Assembly: GCF_943193085.1 (NCBI RefSeq)
Contig: NZ_CALPCU010000009.1
Location: 13,295 to 77,294 of the forward strand
Direction: 5' to 3'
DNA from: Vermiculatibacterium agrestimuris
GTDB taxonomy: Bacteria > Bacillota > Clostridia > Oscillospirales > Oscillospiraceae
DNA length: 64,000 bases
Part shown: in pieces, positions 33,721 to 42,161 of the stretch
Numbering within the stretch: position 1 is the stretch's first letter
Layout: every line of letters starts with the position of its first letter
Notes under the pieces: generated by a model
What the model was told of the DNA's origin: nothing
The model's database searches: none
What the model saw: only the letters and a program-made list of their open reading frames with translations
Made by a program: the position numbers and the translations under genes

Positions 33721-33981
33721 ATGAAGGACTTCTGGAAAAAACTGTTTGTTGACGGGGCCTTTGACGACCCCGGGGAGAAGGAGCCATCCCTGTACCGGAG
33801 AGCCAAGAACGCCCTCCGGGGAGACGCCTGGCTCACCTATCTCTGGTTCATCCTTGGCCTGTTCAGCCTGGTTGCCGCCTGCTTCATGGGCCTTATAGGC
33901 GAACTTGGCCTTCTCCTCGCCTCCATCGCCGCAGCCCTCCTGTCCTTCTGGGCCTGGATGGCCGGCATCGGCCTGATCTGA
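33721..33981 (+). CDS. Small membrane protein (prophage moron)
   Basis: The 86-residue protein has a charged N-terminus (~35 residues) and two transmembrane segments (WFILGLFSLVAACFMGL and LLLASIAAALLSFWAW). It has a near-consensus promoter, an AAAGGAGG RBS and its own terminator. It is the only plus-strand gene in the structural region, so it is probably expressed in the lysogen. Membrane proteins of this kind often act in superinfection exclusion; that role is inferred, and no family is recognised. Confidence 0.8.
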   Translation: MKDFWKKLFVDGAFDDPGEKEPSLYRRAKNALRGDAWLTYLWFILGLFSLVAACFMGLIGELGLLLASIAAALLSFWAWMAGIGLI

Positions 33982-34014
33982 ACCGGCGTCCGATTCGGAT
34001 CCGCTTCTCCTCCC

Positions 34015-34048
34015 AACCGCCCTGCCCTCCCCGGCAGGGCGGTTTTTC
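34015..34048 (+). terminator. Terminator of the moron
   Basis: A perfect 12-bp stem (AACCGCCCTGCC / GGCAGGGCGGTT) ends in a T-run on the plus strand. It touches the stop codon of the frameshifted chaperone gene on the other strand. Confidence 0.88.
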
Positions 34049-34622
34049 TATGTCTGCTGACTTTGGTCGCACTCATAGGAGGCCAGGGCAAAGGTCAGGT
34101 CTCTGCCCCCCTCGCCCATGCTGTAATAGGCCTCGGGAGGCCAGTGATGGTGGTGGAACAGGTAATATACCAGCTCCAGCTCCCTGTCACTGCCCTCCCT
34201 CAGCCGTTTTTTATCTCTTCGATGGTGGTCTTGCGGTAGCCGCTCAGCCGCTCGACGGCCCGGGCCAGATCCTCGATCTCCCCGGGCAGCAGCGCCGCCT
34301 TCACCGTCTCCGCCGGCGTAGCGCCGCCGAATCTCTTCTGCAGCTCCGGGCTTTTCCAGTCCGGCTCCACGCACCCCGCCAGCAGGATGTGTACGTTCAT
34401 GTCCACCCCGCTGCCGTTCTGGATGGAGGTCACCTTCCCGTAGGGCAAGCCCCGCAGGGTAAACACCACCGGCGACCCCGTCAGTGCGCTCAGCCGCTTT
34501 ATTTCAAAGCGGGCGGTGGGCAGATCTTTGAGTACGTTGGGCAGCTCCGGCCGGAGCAGCAGCTCCAGCAGAGTGGGCTTTGCCTCTTCAGGCTTTTCCC
34601 TCATCAACTCTTCTGCCATCAC
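34048..34622 (-). CDS. Tail assembly chaperone, long form by -1 frameshift
   Basis: Near its end the short chaperone gene contains the slippery heptamer A AAA AAC (34212-34206 on the minus strand). A -1 slip there avoids the stop three codons later and continues as KKRLREGSDRELELVYYLF... to the TAG at 34048, adding about 54 residues. This layout matches the G/GT-type pair of tailed phages, where the long form binds the tape measure. No strong downstream pseudoknot was checked. Confidence 0.75.
34200..34622 (-). CDS. Tail assembly chaperone, short form (XkdN-like)
   Basis: The 140-residue protein, between tube and tape measure, resembles XkdN-type chaperones. Seen are FEIKRLSALTGSPVVFTLRGL and the helical C-terminus GEIEDLARAVERLSGYRKTT. 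It overlaps the tube gene by 4 bp. The slippery site for the long form lies at its end. Confidence 0.85.
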   Translation of the reverse strand: MMAEELMREKPEEAKPTLLELLLRPELPNVLKDLPTARFEIKRLSALTGSPVVFTLRGLPYGKVTSIQNGSGVDMNVHILLAGCVEPDWKSPELQKRFGGATPAETVKAALLPGEIEDLARAVERLSGYRKTTIEEIKNG

Positions 34623-35059
34623 CGCACCTCCACCAGATCCAGCAGATCATAGTCACTGAAGGTAAAAGGCTTGGTGATGGAGCCCAGCCTGGCGGCGGCC
34701 CAGTCGGCCAGGGTCAGGTCGTCAAGGGACACATTGGACACGCTGACCCGCTCCGCGCCCCAGCTGTCGGGATCGGCCAGCTTGGACACCAGGGTATACC
34801 GGCGATCCACGCCCTTCTTGACGTCTTTTTCCTTCTCCAGAAAGCCGCTGTCCACATGGAAGATGGTCATGCTGCCGGCTCCCTTGGCGGAGATCATCTT
34901 GGCGTCCTCCATGATCTGCCCGCAGAAGATCACCGTCTCCTTGTTCTTGGTCACCTTGGCCTGAAATTCACTGACCTCGGCGATCTTCTCGCCGTCGCAC
35001 CAGAGCTCACCGTAGGTGCCGCTCATGACCCGCTTGGCGCTGTCTACTGTTCTTGCCAT
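34619..35059 (-). CDS. Tail tube protein (XkdM-like)
   Basis: The 146-residue protein has the XkdM pattern: SGTYGELWCDGEKIAEVSEF near residue 12 and GAGSMTIFHVDS near residue 60. It forms the inner tube of a contractile tail and directly follows the sheath gene. Confidence 0.93.
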   Translation of the reverse strand: MARTVDSAKRVMSGTYGELWCDGEKIAEVSEFQAKVTKNKETVIFCGQIMEDAKMISAKGAGSMTIFHVDSGFLEKEKDVKKGVDRRYTLVSKLADPDSWGAERVSVSNVSLDDLTLADWAAARLGSITKPFTFSDYDLLDLVEVR

Positions 35060-35072
35060 TGGTTATCCCCCC

Positions 35073-36164
35073 TCAGTTATCAATGAACTTGGCCGAGAAA
35101 TCCTCCATGGCGTCCATGAGCTTTCCGCCATAGAGCAAAAACACCCAGGATCCGGTATCCGCCTCCTTGATGGCCTGCTCATCCATTCCGGAGGTGTCCA
35201 CCCCCTGCTCCCGCAGCCAGGCCTCCTGGCTCTCCACGTCGATCTCCGCCCAGCTGCTCCCGGGGTACAGCACCCCGTCGGTCTCCAGCTGCTTGAGAAA
35301 GGCCTTTACCCCGGTCAGCAGGATGCACTTGTTGTCATAGCCGTTGGGATATCGGCCCAGATAGGTGTCCTGGATGGTGGTGCGCATGTAGTAGTCCACC
35401 AGATCCATGCCCTCCACCAGCTTGATCTTGCTCCACTCCTCCCGGCCCTTGTCGGGCACGGTAGTCATGGAATTGACCCCCCGGGCGATCTTGGCCTTCA
35501 GCCCGTCGTGGAGGAGGATCAGCTTGCCGGCGGCAATGGCGGCATTCTGCTCTGTCTCCGTCCGGACGGTGACGCCCGTCACCTCACTCAGGGGCGCGTA
35601 GGTGGCGCTCATCCCCGCAGGGACTCCGGCCAGGATCCCGGCGATGCGGCTGGCGTACTCCCCGGCGGTGTAGACCTTGCTCCCCACCGTCACCCCCGTC
35701 TCACAGAAGTTGATCACCCCCATGTCGTCGGGTGCCGGATCGGCGTTGGCCGCCACCAGCTTCTCGGTGTAGTGCTTGGCCCGCCTGGCTTTCACCCAGG
35801 TCACCGCCGACGTCACCTCAGCCGATGTGGCGTCGGGCGGCAGGGCCACATAGTCCATCCCCTGGCTCTCCAGCTCCTTCAGGCCGCCGGCCACCGCACC
35901 CGTCTCCTCCGGGTCGACCACCACCACCCGGACAAGCCCCGGTGTGCCCCGGTCGCTGCCCTGAAAGGCCCTCTGGATATAGGCCTTGTTCTCCTGCCCC
36001 AGCTCCACGGGGATCTGAGCCCAGTTTGTCAGCACATGGACTCCCTGCTCCTTGGCGTCCCGGATCACCAGGCCTACATATCCACGCTTGTTCCGGTTGG
36101 TCACCGCTCTGGCGGCGCTCTCAAACTGGAGCACCAGGCTGGGCAGTGTGTTCTTTGTCGGCAT
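35073..36164 (-). CDS. Tail sheath protein (XkdK-like)
   Basis: The 363-residue protein has the standard C-terminal sheath domain: GVNSMTTVPDKGREEWSKIK, LVDYYMRTTIQDTYLGRYPN and CILLTGVKAFLKQLE. Its presence identifies the phage as having a contractile tail. It lies between the tail terminator-like gene and the tube gene. Confidence 0.95.
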   Translation of the reverse strand: MPTKNTLPSLVLQFESAARAVTNRNKRGYVGLVIRDAKEQGVHVLTNWAQIPVELGQENKAYIQRAFQGSDRGTPGLVRVVVVDPEETGAVAGGLKELESQGMDYVALPPDATSAEVTSAVTWVKARRAKHYTEKLVAANADPAPDDMGVINFCETGVTVGSKVYTAGEYASRIAGILAGVPAGMSATYAPLSEVTGVTVRTETEQNAAIAAGKLILLHDGLKAKIARGVNSMTTVPDKGREEWSKIKLVEGMDLVDYYMRTTIQDTYLGRYPNGYDNKCILLTGVKAFLKQLETDGVLYPGSSWAEIDVESQEAWLREQGVDTSGMDEQAIKEADTGSWVFLLYGGKLMDAMEDFSAKFIDN

Positions 36165-36168
36165 ACGA

Positions 36169-36621
36169 TCAGTCCTTTCTTCTCCATTCGATGTGTTCCA
36201 TCATGGGCCCCTCATTCGGTGTCTGACCGGACAGTGTCGTTCTCGCCTCCATCCAGGAAAACACCAGCGTCACCTCGGCGCACTCCGGGGAGCCAAGGCC
36301 CCTCCGCGCCTGAGGCGTCAGCACTCGGTCTCCCACCCGCAGCGGCAGGGAAAACCGGCCCATGAGCCTGTCCTGCCGTCTGTTCAGCTCATCCCGGCTG
36401 CTGTCGGAATAGGCGTTGACCTTTTCCAAACAGGTCACCAGCAGCTCTGCCGTCCGCCGGATCAGCCCGGCGTTGGCGTCCGCGTCCTCCACCTTCCGGC
36501 ACTCAAGAGTGAACGAGGGCCGCTTGAAATCCCTGGGGAGGAGATCCCGGTAGACCGGCTCGCCGGGATAGGCCTCCTTGATCGCGCCCTCCACGGCGTC
36601 CATCAAATCGCCCAGCTCCAT
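36169..36621 (-). CDS. Phage tail terminator-like protein (DUF6838 type)
   Basis: The 150-residue protein matches the small family found just before sheath genes (VYRDLLPRDFKRPSFTLEC near residue 22; NRRQDRLMGRFSLPLRVGDR). By position it corresponds to the tail-completion protein. Family assignment is from memory of typical members. Confidence 0.75.
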   Translation of the reverse strand: MELGDLMDAVEGAIKEAYPGEPVYRDLLPRDFKRPSFTLECRKVEDADANAGLIRRTAELLVTCLEKVNAYSDSSRDELNRRQDRLMGRFSLPLRVGDRVLTPQARRGLGSPECAEVTLVFSWMEARTTLSGQTPNEGPMMEHIEWRRKD

Positions 36622-37038
36622 CTACAGCTCCGCCTCCTCCCGCAAACGCGCCTCAAAGCGTTCTATGGCCCGACGGACAATGGCTCGCGCGTTCTGCCGG
36701 GCTCCGGCGTAAAAGCCCTTACCCGGAACATATCCCCGCACTCCCGCCCGGTGTCCCGAGGTGATGGCATTGGTCACATACCCCACCGCATACCGCTTTC
36801 CCGCTCGGGTAGCCTCTGTCCAGGTCTTTGCCTTGGGCCGTACCGCCGCCCAGCCTCCGCCGGAACCGAGAAACCGATCCTGCCAGCTGCGCACTTTTCC
36901 GCGCCCGCCGATGCGCCGGTTCACATCTCCAAGTAATTCCTCCGACAGCTCCCGAAGCATCTCTCGCCGCGCCTCCGGAATGGTCTTGAGCAGGGTGCTG
37001 AATTTCTTGTCCAGTTCTTTGATGGTAACGCTCTGCAT
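36622..37038 (-). CDS. HK97 gp10-family head-tail protein
   Basis: The 138-residue basic protein starts at the ATG at 37038 (TGATG overlap). GHRAGVRGYVPGKGFYAGARQ is followed by a helix AIVRRAIERFEARLRE, the usual end of gp10-like connector proteins. It helps join head and tail. Confidence 0.82.
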   Translation of the reverse strand: MQSVTIKELDKKFSTLLKTIPEARREMLRELSEELLGDVNRRIGGRGKVRSWQDRFLGSGGGWAAVRPKAKTWTEATRAGKRYAVGYVTNAITSGHRAGVRGYVPGKGFYAGARQNARAIVRRAIERFEARLREEAEL

Positions 37039-37649
37039 CACAGCTCCACCCTTCGGCCCAGCTCGTACTCGTTCTTGTAGGGATCCAGCTCGTGGGGCAC
37101 CAGGATCTCCCAGGGCTCGTCCTTCACCCAGACCAGATGGCCCGGCGTCAGCGTCACCTGCTTGGGTGTCACCAGAACCAGCGCCCGGTCATTCACCGAC
37201 ATGGGAGCCTCCTGGGCGTGACGGATATACTTTTCCGCCCGGACTGCCGGGAAGCACATCGGCTTGTCGCCGTCGATCCGGCACTCCACCGGCTCCGCCA
37301 GCGCCGCCCGAACCAGCAGGTGCCCGGGCCCCAGAGGCGTCACCGAGGTCAGGAAGCAAAATTGCTTTTTCCACTCGATGGCATTGGTCAAGTCCAGGCC
37401 CTGCCGCCGGAGGATCAACTCCACCTCCCGACCTCCCACGCCAGTATTGGCAAAAATGGCGGTGCGGTCGGTGGGCGTTACCTTGGCCCAGGCCTTCCGC
37501 TTCTCCCGCCATGTCCACTGAGCGGACTTCTGCCCCGTGTCAGATTCGGACACCTGGGCGCACCGGCATCGATGCGGGGAAACCCGGACGAACTCCAGCA
37601 CCCTCACCTTGTCCCGCAGCTCCCCCGCGTCAGGAATTTGTATCGGCAT
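37038..37649 (-). CDS. Phage head closure / head-tail joining protein
   Basis: The 203-residue protein sits between the gp6-like connector and gp10-like protein, the normal place for the head-closure protein. Segments WAKVTPTDRTAIFANTGV and GHLVWVKDEPWEIL resemble SPP1 gp16-type domains, though a Cys pair (RCRCAQVSESDT) near residue 30 is unusual. That segment carries one of the dispersed 17-nt repeats. Confidence 0.7.
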   Translation of the reverse strand: MPIQIPDAGELRDKVRVLEFVRVSPHRCRCAQVSESDTGQKSAQWTWREKRKAWAKVTPTDRTAIFANTGVGGREVELILRRQGLDLTNAIEWKKQFCFLTSVTPLGPGHLLVRAALAEPVECRIDGDKPMCFPAVRAEKYIRHAQEAPMSVNDRALVLVTPKQVTLTPGHLVWVKDEPWEILVPHELDPYKNEYELGRRVEL

Positions 37650-37965
37650 CGTGATCTCCTCCCTCCGGCTCCGTCAGCTTGAGTTGATTGAGGATCATGC
37701 GCAGGTTGAGATTCTCCGGCACGGTTCCCGCCGTTTCCCGGCGCTCATAGTAGGCCAGGGTAAGGGCGTGGACGCACAGATCGTAAAGGGCCCGCCGGGG
37801 GCTCCCGGCAGGGGGCAGGCTCACCCCGGCCCCTGCCAGGTAACTCCGGGCCGAGAGGACAAGTCCCGTCACCAAAGCGTCCTCCTCGTCCCCCTCGATC
37901 CTCAGATAGCTCTTACACGCCGCCAGCTCCTCAGGGTATAAGGCCCAGTCCTCCTCACCAGCCAT
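37630..37965 (-). CDS. Head-tail connector protein (HK97 gp6-like)
   Basis: The 111-residue protein begins LYPEELAACKSYLRIEGDEEDALVTGLVLSARSY in style (only part is quoted here: KSYLRIEGDEEDALV), the classic gp6/DNA-packaging connector start. The C-terminus is charged. It overlaps the next gene by 20 bp. Confidence 0.9.
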   Translation of the reverse strand: MAGEEDWALYPEELAACKSYLRIEGDEEDALVTGLVLSARSYLAGAGVSLPPAGSPRRALYDLCVHALTLAYYERRETAGTVPENLNLRMILNQLKLTEPEGGDHDADTNS

Positions 37966-37968
37966 ATC

Positions 37969-38229
37969 TCAGCCCTCCCGGAGGAACCGATCCATCACCC
38001 AGCCGGTATGATCGTGCGTGGTCACCAGTGACCACTTGGGCACCTTGACCCCGCCGGGCAGGGGGAGGAGCCCCACCTCAGCGCCGTTCGTCAGCACGTC
38101 CAGCCGCTTAAAGTCCAGGTGTGGCCCCTCCCGCAGGCTCAGGCCGTTGGGTGCATCTACAACGTGACAGAGCACATTGGCTTCATCCTTGTCCTTCTTG
38201 GCCGCCGCAGCAGTCGTTTTCGTCGCCAT
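37969..38229 (-). CDS. SH3b-like phage protein
   Basis: The 86-residue protein has an Ala/Lys N-terminus and then a bacterial SH3 fold pattern (NGLSLREGPHLDFKRLDVL ... THDHTGWVMDRFL). SH3b domains bind cell wall or proteins; finding one between capsid and connector genes is unusual. Its function in the virion is unknown. Confidence 0.7.
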   Translation of the reverse strand: MATKTTAAAAKKDKDEANVLCHVVDAPNGLSLREGPHLDFKRLDVLTNGAEVGLLPLPGGVKVPKWSLVTTHDHTGWVMDRFLREG

Positions 38230-38242
38230 GATCCTTCCTCCT

Positions 38243-38689
38243 TCAGCCCGCGGGCTGGTTGTTGGCCGCTGCGCCTACCACCTTGACCGTGGCGCCGGTG
38301 TCCTCCGGATAGTGGCCGCAGTCCAGGATGACGGCGGCGCCGGAGAGCACGGCGGCGGCGCCGTTGTTGGTGACCTTCACCTTCAGGTACCGGCCCATTG
38401 TGGGCCGTACCAGGCCGGACAGCTCCACCACGTGGTCGGTCACGCCGCCGGTGGGAGCGGTGTAGGTCACGCTGTCCAGGGTCTTTCCGTCGGTGCCGTC
38501 GGCGGCGTTGCCGGTGGACAGCTCCACCGTCACGCTCTTATCGGCGGCCACCGCCCCCAGCTGAACCGCCACGCAAAAGCTGTGCCGGCCCTGCAGATCG
38601 ATGGCCCCGCCCTGGGCGCTGCCCGCCGCGGCGATGCTCTGAGGCACCAGTGCGGTCAGAATGGCGTACTGCTCATGGATAAGATTCAT
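38243..38689 (-). CDS. Probable head decoration or fibre protein
   Basis: The 148-residue protein is Gly/Ala/Thr/Val-rich and predicted all-beta (VTVELSTGNAADGTDGKTL, YLKVKVTNNGAAAVLSG). It follows the major capsid gene, where decoration proteins are found. No catalytic motif is seen. Confidence 0.65.
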   Translation of the reverse strand: MNLIHEQYAILTALVPQSIAAAGSAQGGAIDLQGRHSFCVAVQLGAVAADKSVTVELSTGNAADGTDGKTLDSVTYTAPTGGVTDHVVELSGLVRPTMGRYLKVKVTNNGAAAVLSGAAVILDCGHYPEDTGATVKVVGAAANNQPAG

Positions 38690-38702
38690 AATGATCCTCC
38701 TC

Positions 38703-39989
38703 TCAGGCCCGGGCCGCCAGGGTCACGAAGGGGCCCCGGAGCTTGTTGCTGTTCTTGATCTTCAGGGGCGCCGCCATCTTGGGCGCGCCGTTGCAGCGGA
38801 ATACCACCCGGAAGCAGTTCTGGTCGGTGAGGAACTCCACGTGGATAGACCAATCCTGCTTGATGGTGCCCTTGGTCATCAGGATGTACTGGTAGGGATC
38901 CACCAGCAGCACGTCGCCCTTGCTGCCCAGGGCAGAGCAGTTGTCCTCAAAGAGCACCGGCTTGTTGAGCACCCGCTGGGTGTCAAAGTTGCCCAGGCCG
39001 CCCTCGGGATTCCACAGGAACTTGGCCGCGTCCCCGCTCTTGATGGCCAGGTAGGGCAGCTGCTCCTCCAGGTCGGGGTGCATCAGCCACACCAGCCGCT
39101 CCCGGTTCCGGGGCAGGGCGCTGGCCTGCATCTTGATGACGTTCTCGCCGGTAAAGGTGCCCGCGACCTGCCCGGTGGCCTTGTCCACCGTGATCAGGGC
39201 CTTGGAGTTGAGGATGCCCAGGGGCTTACCCACCCCGTCGCCGGAGATCACGCCCTCCGTCAGCAGCCGGTCGGCGGCCAAGGTGAAGGCCCGGCCGAAG
39301 AAGCCGGACATAAAGGGCGCGTCGGTGAGCATCTCATCGGTGGCGTAGGCAAAGCCCATCATTTTCTCCAGATCCATCTTCATCTCCCGGAACTGGGGCT
39401 TGCTGGCCGCCACAGAGGTTCCCTCGCTGGCCCAGTACATCTGCACGCCGCCGAACACGCTCTTGGAGGTGTCGGTCTCGGCAGCCTCCAGCCAGCGCAT
39501 GGCGTTGGCGGCGTTGGAGCAGGTGTAGCGATCCAGCCGATTGAGCAGGGGGCTGGACTCCACAGCACTCTCCAGGATGGTACCGGCGAAGTCGGTCTGA
39601 AGCAGGAAGCCGCCGTCGGCGCCGGTGCCCTCGTTGACGCCCAGGGCCTCGTTGTTTACCCGCTGGAGGCGCTTGTCCTCCACGTGGTTCTTCCGGAACT
39701 GGTAGATGGCCGACAGCTGCTCCCCCAGAGAGGCAAAGGGCTTGTCCTCCCCGTCGGTCTTTTCCTCCGGCTTCTTGGTATGGAGCGCGCCGTCATAGAC
39801 GCCCTCCGCCGCGGCATTACTGGCCGCGGCCAGCTTCTCCACCGTGCGGATCTGGTTGTTGATGGTCTCCATTTCCTCCGTGACGGCGTCGGCCTCCTCG
39901 AACTTGCCCTCCGCCACCAGGCCCTCAGCCTTGGTCAGCAGCTTCTGCTTGGCCTCCCGGAGGCCTACGATCTTTTCCATGGGATCCAT
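38703..39989 (-). CDS. Major capsid protein, HK97 fold
   Basis: The 428-residue protein has an N-terminal coiled-coil scaffold segment (~1-60), a likely cleavage region near residue 110-120, then the capsid core with GADGGFLLQTDFAGTILE and GRAFTLAADRLLTEGVISGDGVG. The E-loop and A-domain follow. It is paired with a ClpP-type protease gene that would remove the N-terminal delta domain. Confidence 0.94.
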   Translation of the reverse strand: MDPMEKIVGLREAKQKLLTKAEGLVAEGKFEEADAVTEEMETINNQIRTVEKLAAASNAAAEGVYDGALHTKKPEEKTDGEDKPFASLGEQLSAIYQFRKNHVEDKRLQRVNNEALGVNEGTGADGGFLLQTDFAGTILESAVESSPLLNRLDRYTCSNAANAMRWLEAAETDTSKSVFGGVQMYWASEGTSVAASKPQFREMKMDLEKMMGFAYATDEMLTDAPFMSGFFGRAFTLAADRLLTEGVISGDGVGKPLGILNSKALITVDKATGQVAGTFTGENVIKMQASALPRNRERLVWLMHPDLEEQLPYLAIKSGDAAKFLWNPEGGLGNFDTQRVLNKPVLFEDNCSALGSKGDVLLVDPYQYILMTKGTIKQDWSIHVEFLTDQNCFRVVFRCNGAPKMAAPLKIKNSNKLRGPFVTLAARA

Positions 39990-40012
39990 GTTTTCTGTCT
40001 CCTTTCCTTGTC

Positions 40013-40717
40013 TTAAAATTGCGCAAGCGCCCTGGCCCTCGCCAAAACGCGCTTTGCCTGTTCCTCCCGGCTCGCCCGGGCCCGCTCCTGGATCAGGTGA
40101 TCCTGATAGCCCTCCACCATGGCCCGGGTCAGCCGCAGGCGGGAGCCGGCCGCCGCCACAAAGGCCGCAGGGTCTGCGATCTCATCCCCCACTCCTACGA
40201 TCTCGTCAATTAGGCCGTACTCCTTGGCCTGTGTGGGGCTGATCCAGATGTTCTTGTCCATCAGAGCGATGAGCTCCTCCCGGGTCTTGACGGCACTCCG
40301 GGCCGTATATACCTCCAGGATGCAGTCCCGGGCGTTTCGGAGCGCCTCCGCGCCCCTCTTCATGTCCCGGAAGTCCCCCTCTGTCACTCCGCTGGGGTTG
40401 TGGTAGCACAGCAGCGCCCCCGGCTCGCTCCGGATCACCTTACACCCGGAGGCCGCAATGGTGGCCGCCGAGGCCCCATAGCCCTGGTAGAGAGCCGTGG
40501 TATTCCCCTTGTACCGGCGGAGCATGGAGCGAATCTCCGCGCCCACCGTCATGTCTCCGCCGGGGGAGTTGATGAGTACCGTCACATCCTCCCCGTTTGC
40601 CGCCTCCAGGGCGGCGGCAATATCCATGGGGGCCGTAATGTCCCGCCAGCCCCAAAAGCGCAGCACATCGGCGCTGTCGTTGTCCCAGAGCTCGCCCCGC
40701 AGTGCGATATCAGGCAT
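40013..40717 (-). CDS. ClpP-like head maturation protease
   Basis: The 234-residue serine protease has the ClpP fold with nucleophile Ser83 in GYGASAATIA and His106 in LLCYHNPSG; an acidic residue near 155 would complete the triad. NSPGGDM near residue 50 is the oxyanion strand. It processes the capsid protein during head maturation. It overlaps the portal gene by 8 bp. Confidence 0.93.
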   Translation of the reverse strand: MPDIALRGELWDNDSADVLRFWGWRDITAPMDIAAALEAANGEDVTVLINSPGGDMTVGAEIRSMLRRYKGNTTALYQGYGASAATIAASGCKVIRSEPGALLCYHNPSGVTEGDFRDMKRGAEALRNARDCILEVYTARSAVKTREELIALMDKNIWISPTQAKEYGLIDEIVGVGDEIADPAAFVAAAGSRLRLTRAMVEGYQDHLIQERARASREEQAKRVLARARALAQF

Positions 40718-41933
40718 TTTCCCCGTCTCCTTTCAGTACGGACTCCAATGAGCCCAGATTTTTCGTGGCCATGAACTGTTTACCCAGCCCTCCGGGAATG
40801 GGATTTAGCTCATCTTTGGCCCGGCACTCGTCCGGGTTGAATATAGAGTGCTCGATGCCCTTGACCATGTATTCCATCCGTGTCTGAGGGTCGGCCCGGA
40901 GCAGCACGTCCACATTACCTTTGACATACCAGCCCTGGGCTTTCTGGCCCGGGGTGGGCAACTTCCAGCTGTCCTCCTGTTCTGCCTGGGTCACATAGGG
41001 CACCAGGGTGTCGGTGACAAAGTTGATGCGCTGCTGGGCGTTGGAGTTGTAGGCCTCTTTTCCCACTTGCAACATAAACTTTGGCACCCCGGAAAACCGT
41101 GCGATCTCCTCCACCGCAAACTCCCGGCTCTCAATAAACTGAGCGTCGTGCTGGTTGATCCCCAGGGGTGTATACTTCATGCCGTGATCCAGCACCGCCA
41201 CGGCGAAGGCCTCGTCGGAGGCGTACCGCCGGAACGCCGACTTCACCTTGTCCCGTGTGTCCTTGTCGGCGTCGGCATCCAGCTCCACAATGCCGGAGAC
41301 CCGGGCGCCGTTTTGATAGAACTTCTTGGCGTACCGCTGGGCCATGGCGTCGGCGGCGATGGACTCCCTGGCCAGATCCAGCATCCCCCGGCCCCGGACG
41401 CCGTCGTAGCTTTCGAAGAACAGCATGGACAGCTCATAGCCCAAAAAGGTCTTCTGAACCCCGTCCACGTTGAAGTCATACCAGAGTATTCCGGTATTCA
41501 GATCCTTGCGGATGGAGCAGCACTCGCTGGGCAGCGGGATCCTCTCTATAAGCTGACCCCTGTCGTCCCGCCGGTTCCAGATGTACCCCACCCCGTGCCA
41601 AAAGGCGTTGGACATCTGGGTCTTCTTTACCAGGAAGGGTGTCATGTCCGGATTAGGCCGTACCTTCAGTAACTGGTTCAGCGTCGGGTCGTCCACCGGC
41701 AGCCGAGCCCCGTCCTCCTTGCGGTAGATCCCAAAGGGGATCATGCCAAAGGAGCAGGTGAGGATCCGGTGGGCCGCCGCCACGGGGGAGAGCCGCTCGG
41801 CGTTGGTTTTGCTGGCCGTCATCTCCTCGCCGGAGAAAAACACTTGGCGGATCCAGGTCTGCATATCGCCCCAGTCCAGCTCCCGGTACTCCACCCCTGC
41901 CCGGGGCCTGTTTACCGCTCTGTCCAGTAGCAT
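40710..41933 (-). CDS. Portal protein (HK97 family)
   Basis: The 407-residue protein shows portal motifs: LTCSFGMIPFGIYRK near the N-terminus, NAFWHGVGYIWNRRDDRGQ, and FAVEEIARFSGVPKFMLQV in the stem region. It forms the dodecameric ring through which DNA enters the head. It is preceded by a two-helix membrane protein gene and TerL. Confidence 0.93.
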   Translation of the reverse strand: MLLDRAVNRPRAGVEYRELDWGDMQTWIRQVFFSGEEMTASKTNAERLSPVAAAHRILTCSFGMIPFGIYRKEDGARLPVDDPTLNQLLKVRPNPDMTPFLVKKTQMSNAFWHGVGYIWNRRDDRGQLIERIPLPSECCSIRKDLNTGILWYDFNVDGVQKTFLGYELSMLFFESYDGVRGRGMLDLARESIAADAMAQRYAKKFYQNGARVSGIVELDADADKDTRDKVKSAFRRYASDEAFAVAVLDHGMKYTPLGINQHDAQFIESREFAVEEIARFSGVPKFMLQVGKEAYNSNAQQRINFVTDTLVPYVTQAEQEDSWKLPTPGQKAQGWYVKGNVDVLLRADPQTRMEYMVKGIEHSIFNPDECRAKDELNPIPGGLGKQFMATKNLGSLESVLKGDGENA

Positions 41934-42160
41934 CAGCCTCCACCTCCCTTGGAGCGGGCCACCACCACGGCGTAGGCCGTCAGCCAGAGCCCAGCTGTCA
42001 GGAGGGCCCAGGGCCGCCCTGTCAGTTCATAGACTCCTCTGGTCACGCAGGCGCCGCCGGCGATCAGAAGCAGGTCGTCCATATACAGCCCCAGCAGCCG
42101 TCCCAGCTCCCGCCGGGCCTTTTGCAGCACAGGGCCCGCCCGTTCAAAAATCGTCTTCAT
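41933..42160 (-). CDS. Small phage membrane protein
   Basis: The 75-residue protein starts at the ATG at 42160 after GGGGGATCTGAT. It has two hydrophobic segments (LLLIAGGACVTRGVY and LLTAGLWLTAYAVVVA). Such a gene often lies between TerL and the portal in Clostridia phages. Function is unknown. Confidence 0.7.
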   Translation of the reverse strand: MKTIFERAGPVLQKARRELGRLLGLYMDDLLLIAGGACVTRGVYELTGRPWALLTAGLWLTAYAVVVARSKGGGG

Positions 42161-42161
42161 A

